Source of the DNA: JAFEDN01 sp963795715
GTDB lineage: Bacteria; Pseudomonadota; Gammaproteobacteria; Coxiellales; Coxiellaceae
Direction of reading: 5' to 3'
NCBI GenBank assembly: GCA_963795715.1
Contig: CAWCIY010000003.1
Span: 1,054,001-1,118,000, forward strand
DNA: 64,000 nucleotides
The notes under the pieces were generated by a model. That model searched no databases and had not been told where the DNA came from. It was given only the letters and a program-made list of their open reading frames with translations. Each line of letters starts with the position of its first letter. The stretch's first letter is position 1. Shown one piece after another: positions 44,001-54,500 of this stretch. A program made the translations under genes and the position numbers.

Positions 44001-46352
44001 CTATGCAATAACACAATTGCTGGGTTTCAGTTGCGGTGGATACAATAATTCTAAAATTTTTTCATCCTTCATCTCGATCGACTGATCGAAAGTAAGAAGC
44101 TTTTTTGCAATCGCTTCCGCCTTAATACGATTAAATCTTGGGTTTACAATTTGGTTAAAAGTTAATCCCAGCTGATTATAAAAAGGCAGGTCTTCTTGGT
44201 GAATATGTTTAGGAACACGATGTGAAAAAATTTTATGTTCAAAATCTAGCGGTAAATTTGTTATGCGAAGAACAGAGTGGTTTATTTCCCATGGTGATTG
44301 GTAAGTTTCAATGCGCTTTTGTTCCAATTTTGGAAAATCAGAAGTTAGGGGTTTAAACGAATGTGGATTTGTTAATTTTAAAAAATTAGATGTCATGAGC
44401 TTAAACACAGTCGGGTCCTTCATTAAAATGTTGCAGGTGAGTGGAAAGTTTGTAGATAAATTATGTAATAAAATTTCTTTAAACGTATTTAAGTTTGTAG
44501 TAATTCTGAATAATTTCTTGTTAGTTAATATTACTAAAGAATTTTTAGATAACCCTTTCTTCAATGAGAAATATAAAAAATAAATAGGATCTTTTAATAA
44601 TGCAGTAATTTTATTTATTAAGGAAATTTTCTCTTTTAATATTACAGATTTTTCTTGAAAATTCTGGTCGAAGCATTCATCCAAAATTTGTATGCTGTTG
44701 AATCTTGCTAAATCCGAGTTAAATTCAGTTATAAGTAAATAATAATATTCAATTTTGTTTAATATTTTACAGTCATAAGAAAGCCATTGGTTTAAAAAAT
44801 TTTCCAAAGGAAAATAATCTGTGGTGAAAACTGCTTTAACAACTGGAGCTCCTCCCAATTCTATAAAATCTAAAATCTCTTCATTGAGTAAAAATAAAGT
44901 TTGCTTTGTTAAATTAAGGTGTAAATCTGATAATTTATAATTTAGAATCATTAATTCAAGCCGAATTAATACCAACCAAATACAAGATATTTTTGTTTCT
45001 TTTAATGGTAATAAGTCATTCAAATCTAGCAGAATCTTAGATCCAATGAAGTATTTACTTTTTAATTTATTTAACAACTCGCCGGTCATTTTCAGCATTC
45101 TTAAAGCAGGCTCATCTACTAGTAATAATTTCAAGTAATTAACTGAAGTAGGCCATGGCAGAGATCTACTGGATTGCAACGAAAGCGATTTTATGAAACA
45201 AACTCGCCCATATTTATTGACGATTTGTTTAAGATCTGAACAAACAGTTGCCAATTGCATTATTTTTTTTTGATTAAGAAATTCGAAACAAATTAATAAA
45301 ATAGATTGTGGAATTTTGGTTGGGAATATTTTTGGCATCGCGTGATTGTAAATATCTTCTTTGTTTAAAAAATCGGATCTCAGGAGAATAAGTGAAAGCG
45401 AAGGCTTCATCGATAAATCATTTAATAAAGTTTCTTTAATCATGTTCAGATTAACAATAATCTTAAATAATTCCTTGTTATCTAGCAGCACCAGAGAATT
45501 TTTAGCCAAATCTTTTCTTAGTGAAGAATATGAGGCATAAATAGGATCTTCAAATAGCACAATGATTTCATTTATTAAGGCGATTTTTTCTTTGATCAAA
45601 TCCTTCGATTCAAAACCCTCGGAAGGTTGAATCAAGCTCTGCATGCTATTGAGTCTTACTAAATTTGAGTCAAGTTCAGTTATGATTTTGTGTAATATAC
45701 TATAGTCGTAGTATTTGCAATGGTTTAAAAAAATTTCCAGAGGAAAGTAATCTGTGGTTAAAACTGCTCTAACAACTGGAGCTTCTCCCAATTCTATAAA
45801 ATCCAGAGCCGCTTCGTTGAGTAAAAATAGAGTTTTCTTTGTTAAATTAAGGTGTAGAGCAGAAAGTTTATAATTTATAATTATCAATTCAAGTCGAACT
45901 AATACAGACCATAAGCAAAAGATTTTTGCTTCTTCTAACGGTAATAAGTCATTCCAATCTAACAAAATTTTAGATCCAATAAAGTATTTGCTTTCTAATT
46001 TTTTTAACAAATCACCTTTTGATTTCAGCAATCTTAAAGCAGGTTGATCTACTGATAACAATTTCAGGTAATTGATTGAAATAGGCCATGGGAGGGATCT
46101 ACTAGAATCCAACGAAAGCGATTTTATGAAATAAATTCGTCCAAATTTATTGACGATTTTTTTAAGGTATGAACAAGCAATTGTCAATTGTGCTAATTTA
46201 TTTTGACTCAGAAATTCGAAACAGAGGAGTAAAATTGATTCAGGAAGTTCTTTTGGAAAGACTTTTGATTGGGTGTGATTATCAAATAAATAAGGCTTCC
46301 TTTCTTTAAGCCTTCTTATCGAGGTTGTGAGAATATCTTCCTTCATTTTCAC
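44001..46352 (-). CDS. Double F-box protein with C-terminal CaaX box, putative host-directed effector
   Basis: This 783-residue protein has two F-box-like motifs: FPKELPESILLLCFEFLSQ (about residues 32-50) and FPTKIPQSILLICFEFLNQ (about 344-362). Each is followed by a similar stretch of about 300 residues, so the protein is an internal duplication. F-boxes recruit host SCF ubiquitin ligases through Skp1. The last four residues are Cys-Val-Ile-Ala, a perfect CaaX farnesylation signal. Legionella AnkB is an effector of this design (F-box plus CaaX). Host-membrane ubiquitin-ligase function is inference. The gene is very AT-rich and no secretion signal was identified. Confidence 0.78.
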   Translation of the reverse strand: MKMKEDILTTSIRRLKERKPYLFDNHTQSKVFPKELPESILLLCFEFLSQNKLAQLTIACSYLKKIVNKFGRIYFIKSLSLDSSRSLPWPISINYLKLLSVDQPALRLLKSKGDLLKKLESKYFIGSKILLDWNDLLPLEEAKIFCLWSVLVRLELIIINYKLSALHLNLTKKTLFLLNEAALDFIELGEAPVVRAVLTTDYFPLEIFLNHCKYYDYSILHKIITELDSNLVRLNSMQSLIQPSEGFESKDLIKEKIALINEIIVLFEDPIYASYSSLRKDLAKNSLVLLDNKELFKIIVNLNMIKETLLNDLSMKPSLSLILLRSDFLNKEDIYNHAMPKIFPTKIPQSILLICFEFLNQKKIMQLATVCSDLKQIVNKYGRVCFIKSLSLQSSRSLPWPTSVNYLKLLLVDEPALRMLKMTGELLNKLKSKYFIGSKILLDLNDLLPLKETKISCIWLVLIRLELMILNYKLSDLHLNLTKQTLFLLNEEILDFIELGGAPVVKAVFTTDYFPLENFLNQWLSYDCKILNKIEYYYLLITEFNSDLARFNSIQILDECFDQNFQEKSVILKEKISLINKITALLKDPIYFLYFSLKKGLSKNSLVILTNKKLFRITTNLNTFKEILLHNLSTNFPLTCNILMKDPTVFKLMTSNFLKLTNPHSFKPLTSDFPKLEQKRIETYQSPWEINHSVLRITNLPLDFEHKIFSHRVPKHIHQEDLPFYNQLGLTFNQIVNPRFNRIKAEAIAKKLLTFDQSIEMKDEKILELLYPPQLKPSNCVIA

Positions 46353-46429
46353 AAAGTACCAATGGTGATTGTTTTTGTCAATAACTGCCGACTAACGTGT
46401 TTCATAAGCCGGTTCGCCTATAAAACTGA

Positions 46430-47047
46430 CTAAAGGTCAAAAGTAACTGATTCTTTCACCCCACAGCGTTGATATAGTTTCTTATAATCAATAGGGATTT
46501 TTTTAAGTACGAGTTTGTTGTTTAAATCCACATAATCCAATTGCAAATCACCATTTTGTAGAAATTTTGTTTTCACACCAAAATCTGTGTCTGGATAAAT
46601 TTTGATTTTATAAGTGAGTGGATTTGAACAGTTTTGGAACATGGGTGTCACAACTATCAGATCTTTACTGAGTACTTGATAAGCGACCACATTTTGCTTG
46701 GTATTTGCATCAATAGCATCATGAAAAATCGTGCTCATCTGACTGGTACGTCTATTGAAATACCTAAAGCAATAGTCTAAGTCTTTTTCTTGATTACCGC
46801 AGGGAAATCCTACTGATATTACATCAGAACTTATTGGGCCGATAGCAATAGAATCATTTTGTTGATAAATGTAATTTGATTTATACAGCTGAAAATATTT
46901 ATTTTTGTAGTCTGGAATATAAATTTCAGTGGAATCTTGCTTATTTTTTAGTTTTAAAATTTTATAATAATTCGATCCTTCAAATTCAACAGCGAGGGCT
47001 TGTGAAGATATGAAAAGCAGTATCAAATAACAGATATTTTTTTGCAT
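46430..47047 (-). CDS. Secreted protein, putative immunity partner, copy 1
   Basis: This 205-residue protein starts MQKNICYLILLFISSQALA, a signal peptide with likely cleavage after residue 19. The rest is beta-rich. The last 70 residues are nearly identical to those of the paralogue at 48044, while the first part differs. It lies 16 bases after a hydrolase-like gene (47064-47649). A periplasmic protein behind a cell-wall hydrolase is the usual layout of an immunity protein, which is inference. Confidence 0.6.
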   Translation of the reverse strand: MQKNICYLILLFISSQALAVEFEGSNYYKILKLKNKQDSTEIYIPDYKNKYFQLYKSNYIYQQNDSIAIGPISSDVISVGFPCGNQEKDLDYCFRYFNRRTSQMSTIFHDAIDANTKQNVVAYQVLSKDLIVVTPMFQNCSNPLTYKIKIYPDTDFGVKTKFLQNGDLQLDYVDLNNKLVLKKIPIDYKKLYQRCGVKESVTFDL

Positions 47048-47063
47048 TTTATCTCCCCATTAT

Positions 47064-47649
47064 TTATTTTTTACCGGCTCGTCTGCTCACTCGAGCAGGT
47101 ATGTGATACAGTATTATATCATTATGTTCCAGGCCCGGTAAGCGCACTCTATATTGTTCTGGATTATCTATGCCAATTAAAAAAGAAGGCGTTTTGCCGT
47201 GCATCCCTTGGGCTGTAGTAAAAGTTAGCTTTAGTTACTATTTTATTTTGGTAATAAATTGGATGGAGTACCCTTTTCATGTTATCGATCAATTTAAATT
47301 CTTTTGGTGTCAATGACATACGGTGCTGAATAAGCTGAAGATGAAACCCAGCGAAAGCCTTAACAAATTGTTCATGTCCTTTAACAGGTGGAGTTTCAAA
47401 AAAATCCTTTTTATTCCAGTCTTTAATTTTTTTCGAATTCAGGTAAGTATCAAACCCCGTGTGCCTAATCACAGCTTCAGGAGTCGGATATCGCCACCAT
47501 ATACCGGTAGCTACCCGGTTCATGATTACGGAACCGACAGCTTGCCAAGCAACTTCGCATGAATGATGTACTCCGGCCACTTCGCCGAAGACGGTGGCTA
47601 CAAAAAGATGAAATCCTTCCTCGGTTCTTTTTTGAATCTGACGTCGCAT
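47064..47649 (-). pseudogene. SleB-like cell wall hydrolase, copy 1 (5'-truncated, frameshifted)
   Basis: The frame 47164-47649 encodes 161 residues. VFGEVAGVHHSCEVAWQAVG and SVIMNRV match the SleB/Hydrolase_2 pattern (catalytic Glu in GE). A frameshift near 47210 separates the last 45 codons, which continue to a stop at 47064 with NPEQYRVRLPGLEHNDIILY. Compared with the second copy (48673-49425) about 50 N-terminal codons are missing, and an in-frame stop lies just upstream, so this copy is probably inactive. Confidence 0.7.
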
Positions 47650-47724
47650 GTAGGTTGCCGGACTTGGACAGCAGCCGACTTGGCGACAGATGGTTACGTT
47701 GTTGCAGGGTGTGTAAAACTATAG

Positions 47725-48043
47725 TCAAACAGCCTTTCTTCTAAACAACAAATAGCTTAGAAAGCTTAAAGCACTGATCCAAAACGAAGCGGGCCAGTCG
47801 GTAATATAGGTTAAAATGATCCCCAGCCAAACGATTATAATTCCTAATATTACCGACAAGGTCAAACCAGCCCAAACAGTATGAGTGCAAGAAACTGCGC
47901 TAACCAAGTTACAGCGATGGCGACCAAAATTAAAAATAAAATGGCTAGCAAAGGTAGAGAAACACCTTTGGCTTCGGCCAGTTCCGGTTCTAAAGTCGAA
48001 AATAATAATGGTCTAGCAATTACAGCCAATCCGATTAAGCTGA
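47725..48043 (-). pseudogene. Fragment of a zinc/manganese ABC transporter permease (ZnuB-like)
   Basis: Two frames together show the C-terminal part of a metal ABC permease: EPELAEAKGVSLPLLAILFL, then TLSVILGIIIVWLGIILTYI and ASFWISALSFLSYLL. The typical EAKGV motif identifies the family. The 5' part is missing, and the fragment is cut at 48043 by the paralogous immunity-type gene. A short copy of its end is at 43909. Confidence 0.7.
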
Positions 48044-48676
48044 CTAAAGGTCAAAAGTAACTGATTCTTTCACCCCACAGCGTTGATATAGTTTCTTATA
48101 ATCAATAGGGATTTTTTTAAGTACGAGTTTGTTGTTTAAATCCACATAATCCAATTGCAAATCACCATTTTGTAGAAATTTTGTTTTCTCTCCAAAATCA
48201 CTGTCTGGATAAATTTTGATTTTATAAGTGATTGGATTTGAACATTTTTGGAACATGGGAGTCACGACTATCAGATCTTTACTTTTTATCTGATAGGCTA
48301 CCACTTTTTCCTTGGCGTAATTATCAATGATATTAGAAAATATTGGACTCATTTGATTAGTGCGGCGATTGAAAAAACGGTTGCAAAAGTCCAAATCCTC
48401 TGATTTTTTGCCACATGAAAATCCCACATCTATTAAGTCAGGAATATTTTCTAATACTCCAACTGTATCTTCATCTTGATAAAGATAATTTGATTCATAA
48501 ATTAAGAAATTCTTTTTTTTATTATTGGAAACATAAATTTTGGTTGAATTAATATTTTCTTTCAATGTTATTATTTTATGATCCGCAGGCCCGGAGTAAT
48601 GAATAGTAATTGGTATAGCTTTTTGATTGACAAAAAGCAGCGTTAAAAAAGAACTGATAAAAATACATTTTTTCAT
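48044..48676 (-). CDS. Secreted protein, putative immunity partner, copy 2
   Basis: This 210-residue protein has a signal peptide (MKKCIFISSFLTLLFVNQKA) and the same C-terminal 70 residues as the protein at 46430. Its ATG overlaps the stop of the hydrolase gene (48673-48676), so the two are translationally coupled. The variable N-terminal half versus constant C-terminal half suggests recombination or different binding specificity. Confidence 0.65.
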   Translation of the reverse strand: MKKCIFISSFLTLLFVNQKAIPITIHYSGPADHKIITLKENINSTKIYVSNNKKKNFLIYESNYLYQDEDTVGVLENIPDLIDVGFSCGKKSEDLDFCNRFFNRRTNQMSPIFSNIIDNYAKEKVVAYQIKSKDLIVVTPMFQKCSNPITYKIKIYPDSDFGEKTKFLQNGDLQLDYVDLNNKLVLKKIPIDYKKLYQRCGVKESVTFDL

Positions 48677-49425
48677 CTTTTTTCCTTCTTTATTTTTTCA
48701 CCGGCTCGTCTGATTATGTTTGCCGGTATGTGATATAAAGTAACATTGTAAGGGTCTAATCCCGGTAAATATACTCTATATTGCTCTGGCTTATCTATGC
48801 CTAATAAAAAAGAAGGTGTTTTACCATGCATGCCTCTTGGGCTGTAGTAAAAATTAGCTTTGGTTATAACTTTACGTTGATAGTAAATAGGACGAAGAAT
48901 CTTCGTCATATTATCAATTAATTTGAATTCTGTATTATTTAATGCTGAATGTTTATTAATGGATTTATCATGGAAATAAGCCCAAACCTTAACAAATTGT
49001 TCATGTCCTTTAACAGGTGGAGTTTCAAAAAAATTCTTTTTATTCCAGTCTTTAATTTTTTTCGAATTCAGATAAGCATCAAACCCCGTGTGCCTAATCA
49101 CAGCTTCAGGAGTCGGATATCGCCACCATATACCGGTAGCTACCCGGTTCATGATTACGGAACCGACAGCTTGCCAAGCAACTTCGCATGAATGATGTAC
49201 TCCGGCCACTTCGCCGAAGACGGTGGCTACAAAAAGATGAAATCCTTCCTCGGTTCTTTTTTGAATCTGACGTCGCATGTAGGTTGCCGGACTTGGACAG
49301 CAGCCGACTTGGCGACAAATACGATTACTGGCTGTTGGTTGATGGTTGGAATCATACTGAATATAACTCATTTCAAATTCGGTATAATTAAGAGCGATCA
49401 GTTCTTGGTGGTTATCTTCATTCAA
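48673..49425 (-). CDS. SleB-like cell wall hydrolase, copy 2, putative antibacterial effector
   Basis: This protein of up to 250 residues contains VFGEVAGVHHSCEVAWQAVG then SVIMNRVATGIWW (about 70-105), as in cell-wall hydrolases of the SleB family, which cut peptidoglycan. Before it lies a Cys-rich segment CRQVGCCPSP. No signal peptide is visible, which fits a toxin delivered by a secretion machine rather than a housekeeping hydrolase. The frame begins at TTG 49425, two bases from the IS66 end; the true start may have been lost, or may be the ATG at 49371. It is coupled to a periplasmic putative immunity gene. Confidence 0.65.
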   Translation of the reverse strand: MNEDNHQELIALNYTEFEMSYIQYDSNHQPTASNRICRQVGCCPSPATYMRRQIQKRTEEGFHLFVATVFGEVAGVHHSCEVAWQAVGSVIMNRVATGIWWRYPTPEAVIRHTGFDAYLNSKKIKDWNKKNFFETPPVKGHEQFVKVWAYFHDKSINKHSALNNTEFKLIDNMTKILRPIYYQRKVITKANFYYSPRGMHGKTPSFLLGIDKPEQYRVYLPGLDPYNVTLYHIPANIIRRAGEKIKKEKR

Positions 49426-49511
49426 GGTAAGCCCCTAATAATCCCATCTTTTTAGAATAAGAATAATTTGATTGAATGGTTTTACTGATTAATTAAAGGA
49501 GGTAAAACCTG

Positions 49512-49700
49512 ATGACTGACCAAAATGCTATTATTTCTAATTTAGAAATTACGCACCGTAAAAAACCTCAATACAGTGAGGAGCAGCGCAAGAAACACTA
49601 TCAAGATTACCAAGCTAGCAAATTAAGCATAGAAAAATATTGTGAGCTTCGCCAAAGATATGGCTGGCCACTCAAGCGGTTGATTTTCGATTGTCGATAG
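49512..49700 (+). pseudogene. IS66 accessory protein TnpA-like, truncated
   Basis: This 62-residue frame (KPQYSEEQRKKHYQDYQAS, then LSIEKYCELRQRYG) resembles the small first protein of IS66 elements but is shorter than the usual 100 or more residues. Confidence 0.6.
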
Positions 49701-49704
49701 ATGG

Positions 49705-49981
49705 TTTATGCCAAATGATTCAATCCAAATTTAACCTGAATTTAAAAGAGGGTCTATTTATTTTTTATAACAGAACCCGGAAGAAAATAAAGATATTGAC
49801 CTGACATCAGAATGGATTTGTGCTGGTTTATAAGCGTCTTGAGCATGGTTGCTTTTCTATTCGCACTTCTGAAGAAAGATTAGTGAGCGTTGATGAAAGG
49901 CAACTGAGTTGGTTATTGGTCGGGTTAGATTGGGTATCGATGTCAGCCTGGAAGGAACTGGAGTTTGATGATTATTTTTAG
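49705..49981 (+). pseudogene. IS66 TnpB remnant
   Basis: With at least one frameshift near 49800 the region reads KEGLFIFYNRTRKKIKIL, then GFVLVYKRLEHGCFSIR and LSWLLVGLDW, matching IS66 Orf2/TnpB. Confidence 0.75.
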
Positions 49982-50033
49982 ATTAATCCAATGGATGCTT
50001 CTTTATTTACAGCAATTTTGGTATCATTTCTTT

Positions 50034-51164
50034 ATGATAAAGAAAGAAAATGACCTTGAAATGACGGCTATTTTAAGCAATGTTCCTGCTGAGAAATCCG
50101 CTATCATTGAATCTCTACTAACAGAAAAAAATTCCAAGATTTTAGATCAGGAATCAAAAATCCTTGCTCTTGAAAAAGAAATCGATTGGCTTAAAGAACA
50201 ATTCAAATTAGCGCAACAAAGAAAATTTGGCCGTTCTTCGGAGAATAGTCAAACCCTGCAGATGGAGATCGTTTTTAACGAGGATGGCTGTATCACACAA
50301 CCACCCGAAAAAGAAGAAGTTGAGCATATTAGCTACACACGTAGAAAAATAAAACCTGTGGACGTAAGTTAGATACTTCAAAACTTCCTCGTGAACAACA
50401 AATTCATGATTTACCGGCTTGTGAAAAAGTCTGTTCCTGCGATTGCCAACTTAAAAAAATAGGTGAAGATATTTCCGAACAAATTGAACGGATCCCCGAA
50501 CAGGTTAAGGTGATTGAACATATCAGGCCCAAATATGCTTGCCCTCGTTGTGAAACCGTTAAAGCGGCTGAGAAACCCGAATGTCCACTACCTAAATGCA
50601 TGGCGACATCGGGATTTATTACCGATGTCATTATTAAAAAAAGTGAATGGTAACAATAAGGCTGGCAAAGCGGGAGAATTATTGGGAATCATAGATAAAC
50701 TATATGAAGTAGAAAGAGAAGCTAAAGATCAAAGTTTTATTAAACGGAAAAGCATTCGTCAGGAAAAATCTAAACCTTTACTCGAATTAATTTATTTAAA
50801 ACTACAAAAAATCAATGCGCCCCCGCAAAGTGCATTAGGGAAAGCGGTGCGGTACGCATTAAATCAATGGCCTTATTTATCAAACTATATTGATTACGGT
50901 GAGATCGAGATTAGCAATTGTTGGATTGAAAATCAAATTCGTCCCTTTGCCCTGGGCAGGAAAAATTGGTTATTTGTTGGAAATGAAATGAGTGCTAATA
51001 AATCAGCCCTTCTTTATAGCCTTATTCAGACCTGCAAACTAAATCAGATCGACCCCCGTAATTATTTAATTTATGTCCTTAATCAAGTACACAAAATGCG
51101 CCGTAAAGAAATTGACCCTGAGATCTTGTTACCACAATTTATCAACAGAAAATTACTCGGTTAA
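50034..51164 (+). pseudogene. IS66 transposase TnpC remnant
   Basis: The N-terminal part (50034-50372, coiled coil and RKFGRSSE motif) is followed by the zinc-finger part (about 50380-50650, CPRC), then a large internal deletion removing most of the catalytic region. The C-terminal frame ending at 51164 has NCWIENQIRPFALGRKNWLF. Confidence 0.85.
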
Positions 51165-51172
51165 TGAATTCT

Positions 51173-51436
51173 TCAAGATGGGATTATTAGGGGCTTACTT
51201 TCTAGCGGAGTAAACCCTTCGTGATCTTTAGCTTCTAAATTTGCACCGGCGTCAATCAGCAATTTGGCGATTTCTACTTTGCTGTGCGCCGCTGCCCAAT
51301 GTAAGGGTGAAAATAAAAGATCATCTTCACACCCATTGGGATCAGCGCCTTGTATCAACAACTGCTTCACTTTTTTTGTTTGATTGTGGGTGATCGCATT
51401 GATCAACGCGGACAGTAATTTATCTTTCTTTGTCAT
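51173..51436 (-). pseudogene. Ankyrin-repeat protein truncated by IS66
   Basis: This 87-residue frame has two ankyrin repeats (KKVKQLLIQGADPNGCEDD and SPLHWAAAHSKVEIAKLLID followed by AGANLEAKDHEGFTPLE). Its last seven residues come from the inverted repeat of the IS66 element, so the original gene was longer. Ankyrin proteins of intracellular bacteria are often effectors. Confidence 0.8.
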
Positions 51437-51590
51437 TCTGACTTCTCCAAAATCAACTGGAGGCCAGTATGCATAATGCTAAATCACAAAAACAGGCAAA
51501 ATGTTCACGACGTGACTGCAAAAATCCGGCAAAAAATTCACGAGAAAAACATATTGATGAATAATATAGATTTTTTATTTCGGCTAGAAA

Positions 51591-54500
51591 TTAATGATAA
51601 CTGGATGTAGTCGTGAGGTGTGAATCCGTAGGTTGGGCTGTTCTTGCTGCTGTTTTCAGGGGTAAAAACGAATAAAAATTGCTAGCAGTGTTTAAAACAT
51701 CACGAGTTCTATCAAAGCCGTTTTGTAATAATCGGCAACTGGTATTGACGGCGGATCGAACAAAAGTGAAATTCTTATAGAGTAAAAGACTTAATCCCAC
51801 CATACCTACAATCATAGCTCCGGCAACGGTAGGAGTGAGTAAGGACTGTGTTGATTCGCCAGAAATAGAAGCAGGTAAAGCTGACAGAGTTAAGTTAGAG
51901 AGAAAATCGCCAGAATTAAAGCCTACAGAATAAGTTCTAATATCTGTTGTTGTTGCTTGATGATCATCATCAATGATTTCGATGAAGCTACCCTCACCCC
52001 AGGTTATTTCCTTAGAAGACTCTTTCCTAACATAGCTATCAAAAACACCGTATCTGTAACTTGGTTTTAAGTGATTTCGTCCACGATCAGTGGGACGGCG
52101 ACGCATTGGCGATGAATCGCTTGATGTTAAGGTAGCCGTGGAACTATTATTTTGGGCGTTGGCATGACAGAGTTGATCTTGGCAATATACTTGCCATTGA
52201 TAATTTTCAACTTGATATAGTATATCTGCAGAAATATTATTTCCCATTAAATATACTACCTCCAATGCAGTAGTGGGATAAACATCTGCTAATGTTTTAG
52301 CACTTTTATCAGTGATATAATTATTTAGTAATTGCAGAGAAGTAATTTTCGTATCTGGTAACACTTTCGCTAAAGCTGACATACCGTCGTCACCAATTTG
52401 GTTGGAGCTTAACCACAACATTTGCAGTGATGAATTTGGCAAAAAAGAGGTGAGAGCAATGAGATCAGCATCAGTTAAATTACTATTTTGAATTTCAAAA
52501 TCTTCAAAATTTGGGTTTGAAAAAATAGGCCCCAATAAAGCCACTGAATCAGTCATATTGTTTCCCCATATAATTAGCGTATCCAGAGACGAAGCGGCTA
52601 TTCCTTGTGCTAACTGAGTCAATGACTCGGGATTGTTTAGATTTCCATTATAATCTAATTCTAGGTAAGTAATTTTTGTAGTAGGCAAAACACGGGCTAG
52701 CGCTGCCATACCGAGTGGGGTAAAGACATTAAAATCGATTTCAAAATACCATACATTCGTTTTGTTGAGTTGAGCAACTAAGGTGATGATGCCTTCATCA
52801 CCACTCCGGCTGCCTATACCTAACACTTGGAGTTTAGGTAGTGTCATTATCGCATCTGTTAATGCTATTACACCCTCATCTGTTATATTGGTGCTGCTTA
52901 AACCCACTCGAGGTAAAGAAGAATTTTGAATCATCCGAGCAAAAAATATGGCGCCAGCATTAGTAATGAAATTACCATCCACCCATAATTCACCTAAATT
53001 TGGAGTATTCTGAACCACAGCAGCTAACGCATGAACCGTCTCATCACCTATTCGAGAACCTTCCAACACTATGCGATCGATAGCAGGCATAGTTGCCAAA
53101 GCTTTAGCTAACTGGGTACCTCCTTTATCTCCCATATTGGCATGATGTATATGTAAGCGATTAATTTGACTGATATTCAGTACATTAGCTAAACTTTCCA
53201 TGCCCGCATCAGCTACATTAGGAAAACAGATATTTAAAACCGTCAGTTGGTTCATAAAAGGTAAAACTTGAATGAGATACAGTAATCCCTGATCGGTCAA
53301 ACCCAGCCCCCCTGTCAAATCTCCACTATAACATCCCAGTATGATTGTTTGTACTTTAGATGTATTTAAATAAACGGCTAATGACTGCATATCTGAATCG
53401 GCAAAATAGTCGTATATATTTAGCTCTGTAAAACTAGCACCACGGTTCTCAGCACTTTGAAAAAGAGCCACCATTTCATTTCCAGTTAAATGCTTATAAT
53501 ACAATATTAATTTATTCAATCCTAATAAGTTGAAGTATTGAGTTTGATCCACTAGCTGTTGGATAGGCTCACTAATATTAATTGAACGAAACTGACTGAC
53601 CATCTGTAAATAACAAGGAATGGTAAATAAATTAGCATATTGGGAATAACCAAAACCTAATTCAAATCCTGGTTTGTCTGGACAACGAATGGCTTCTAAA
53701 ATACTGATCACAATCATTTGAAAAAAATAGAATTCTATCGCTAACTTAGCCGCTTTCAGCAATAAGGCTGGTAATTGTTGTTTCAATACATGTGTCTTTA
53801 AGCCCAATAACCACCACAATAAATATTGACGATATAAGCGTTGTGGGAAAGAATAAATTTTTTGAGATCGTGATGGCTGACTTTCTTTAACTTCTGATAA
53901 TGTCGTCAGCAACTCCAATGCCTTGCCTTTGGTGTATAAGATCGTAATCAATTCTTCTGTCAAATAACCAGCTTTCTTGAGACGAAGTAAATCTTTAAAT
54001 CCTACTCCGTGCGCAATCTTAGCTAGATATTGTAGCGCATTGAGTTGAGTGCTTTTTTTTCCTTCTAGCACCACTCGACACAAAGCATCAAAAATTTGTC
54101 TACGCTGCTCACTGGATATACGACCATCCCAACGCACCAGACTTTCCAATGTTTGTAATTTTCCGCTTAATGACAAAATACGAGCACTGGAAATGCCAGG
54201 GAGATATTCATAAATACCATCCCGTAAACAACCGCCCTCTTTTTGTAAATGGGCATCAATGGCTTGAGTATAATCTTTTAAAACGGTCGGAGAGATGCGT
54301 CGTGCTCTCCATAGACTAGAGATACTTTGTAACCCACCAATGATGAGAGGACTGGTTAAAATCAATTTCAGCCACTGCGCTTCTAATCCTGCTAACAAAC
54401 GCACCAAACTATCAATGCCTTTCTGATCTGAACCGATAAATGAAATACGGAATTCTTCAAGACTAGTAGAACCGATTTGGATCAGTTTAACCAAACGATA

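Larger units (their letters stand above)
49427..51198 (+). mobile_element. Decayed IS66-family element
   Basis: Perfect 24-bp terminal inverted repeats starting GTAAGCCCCTAATAATCCC lie at 49427-49450 and 51175-51198, with GTAAG ends typical of IS66. Inside are remnants of tnpA, tnpB and tnpC, all broken. The 8 bases outside each end (CATTCAAG and TTTCTAGC) do not match, so this copy has been rearranged after insertion. Confidence 0.9.
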
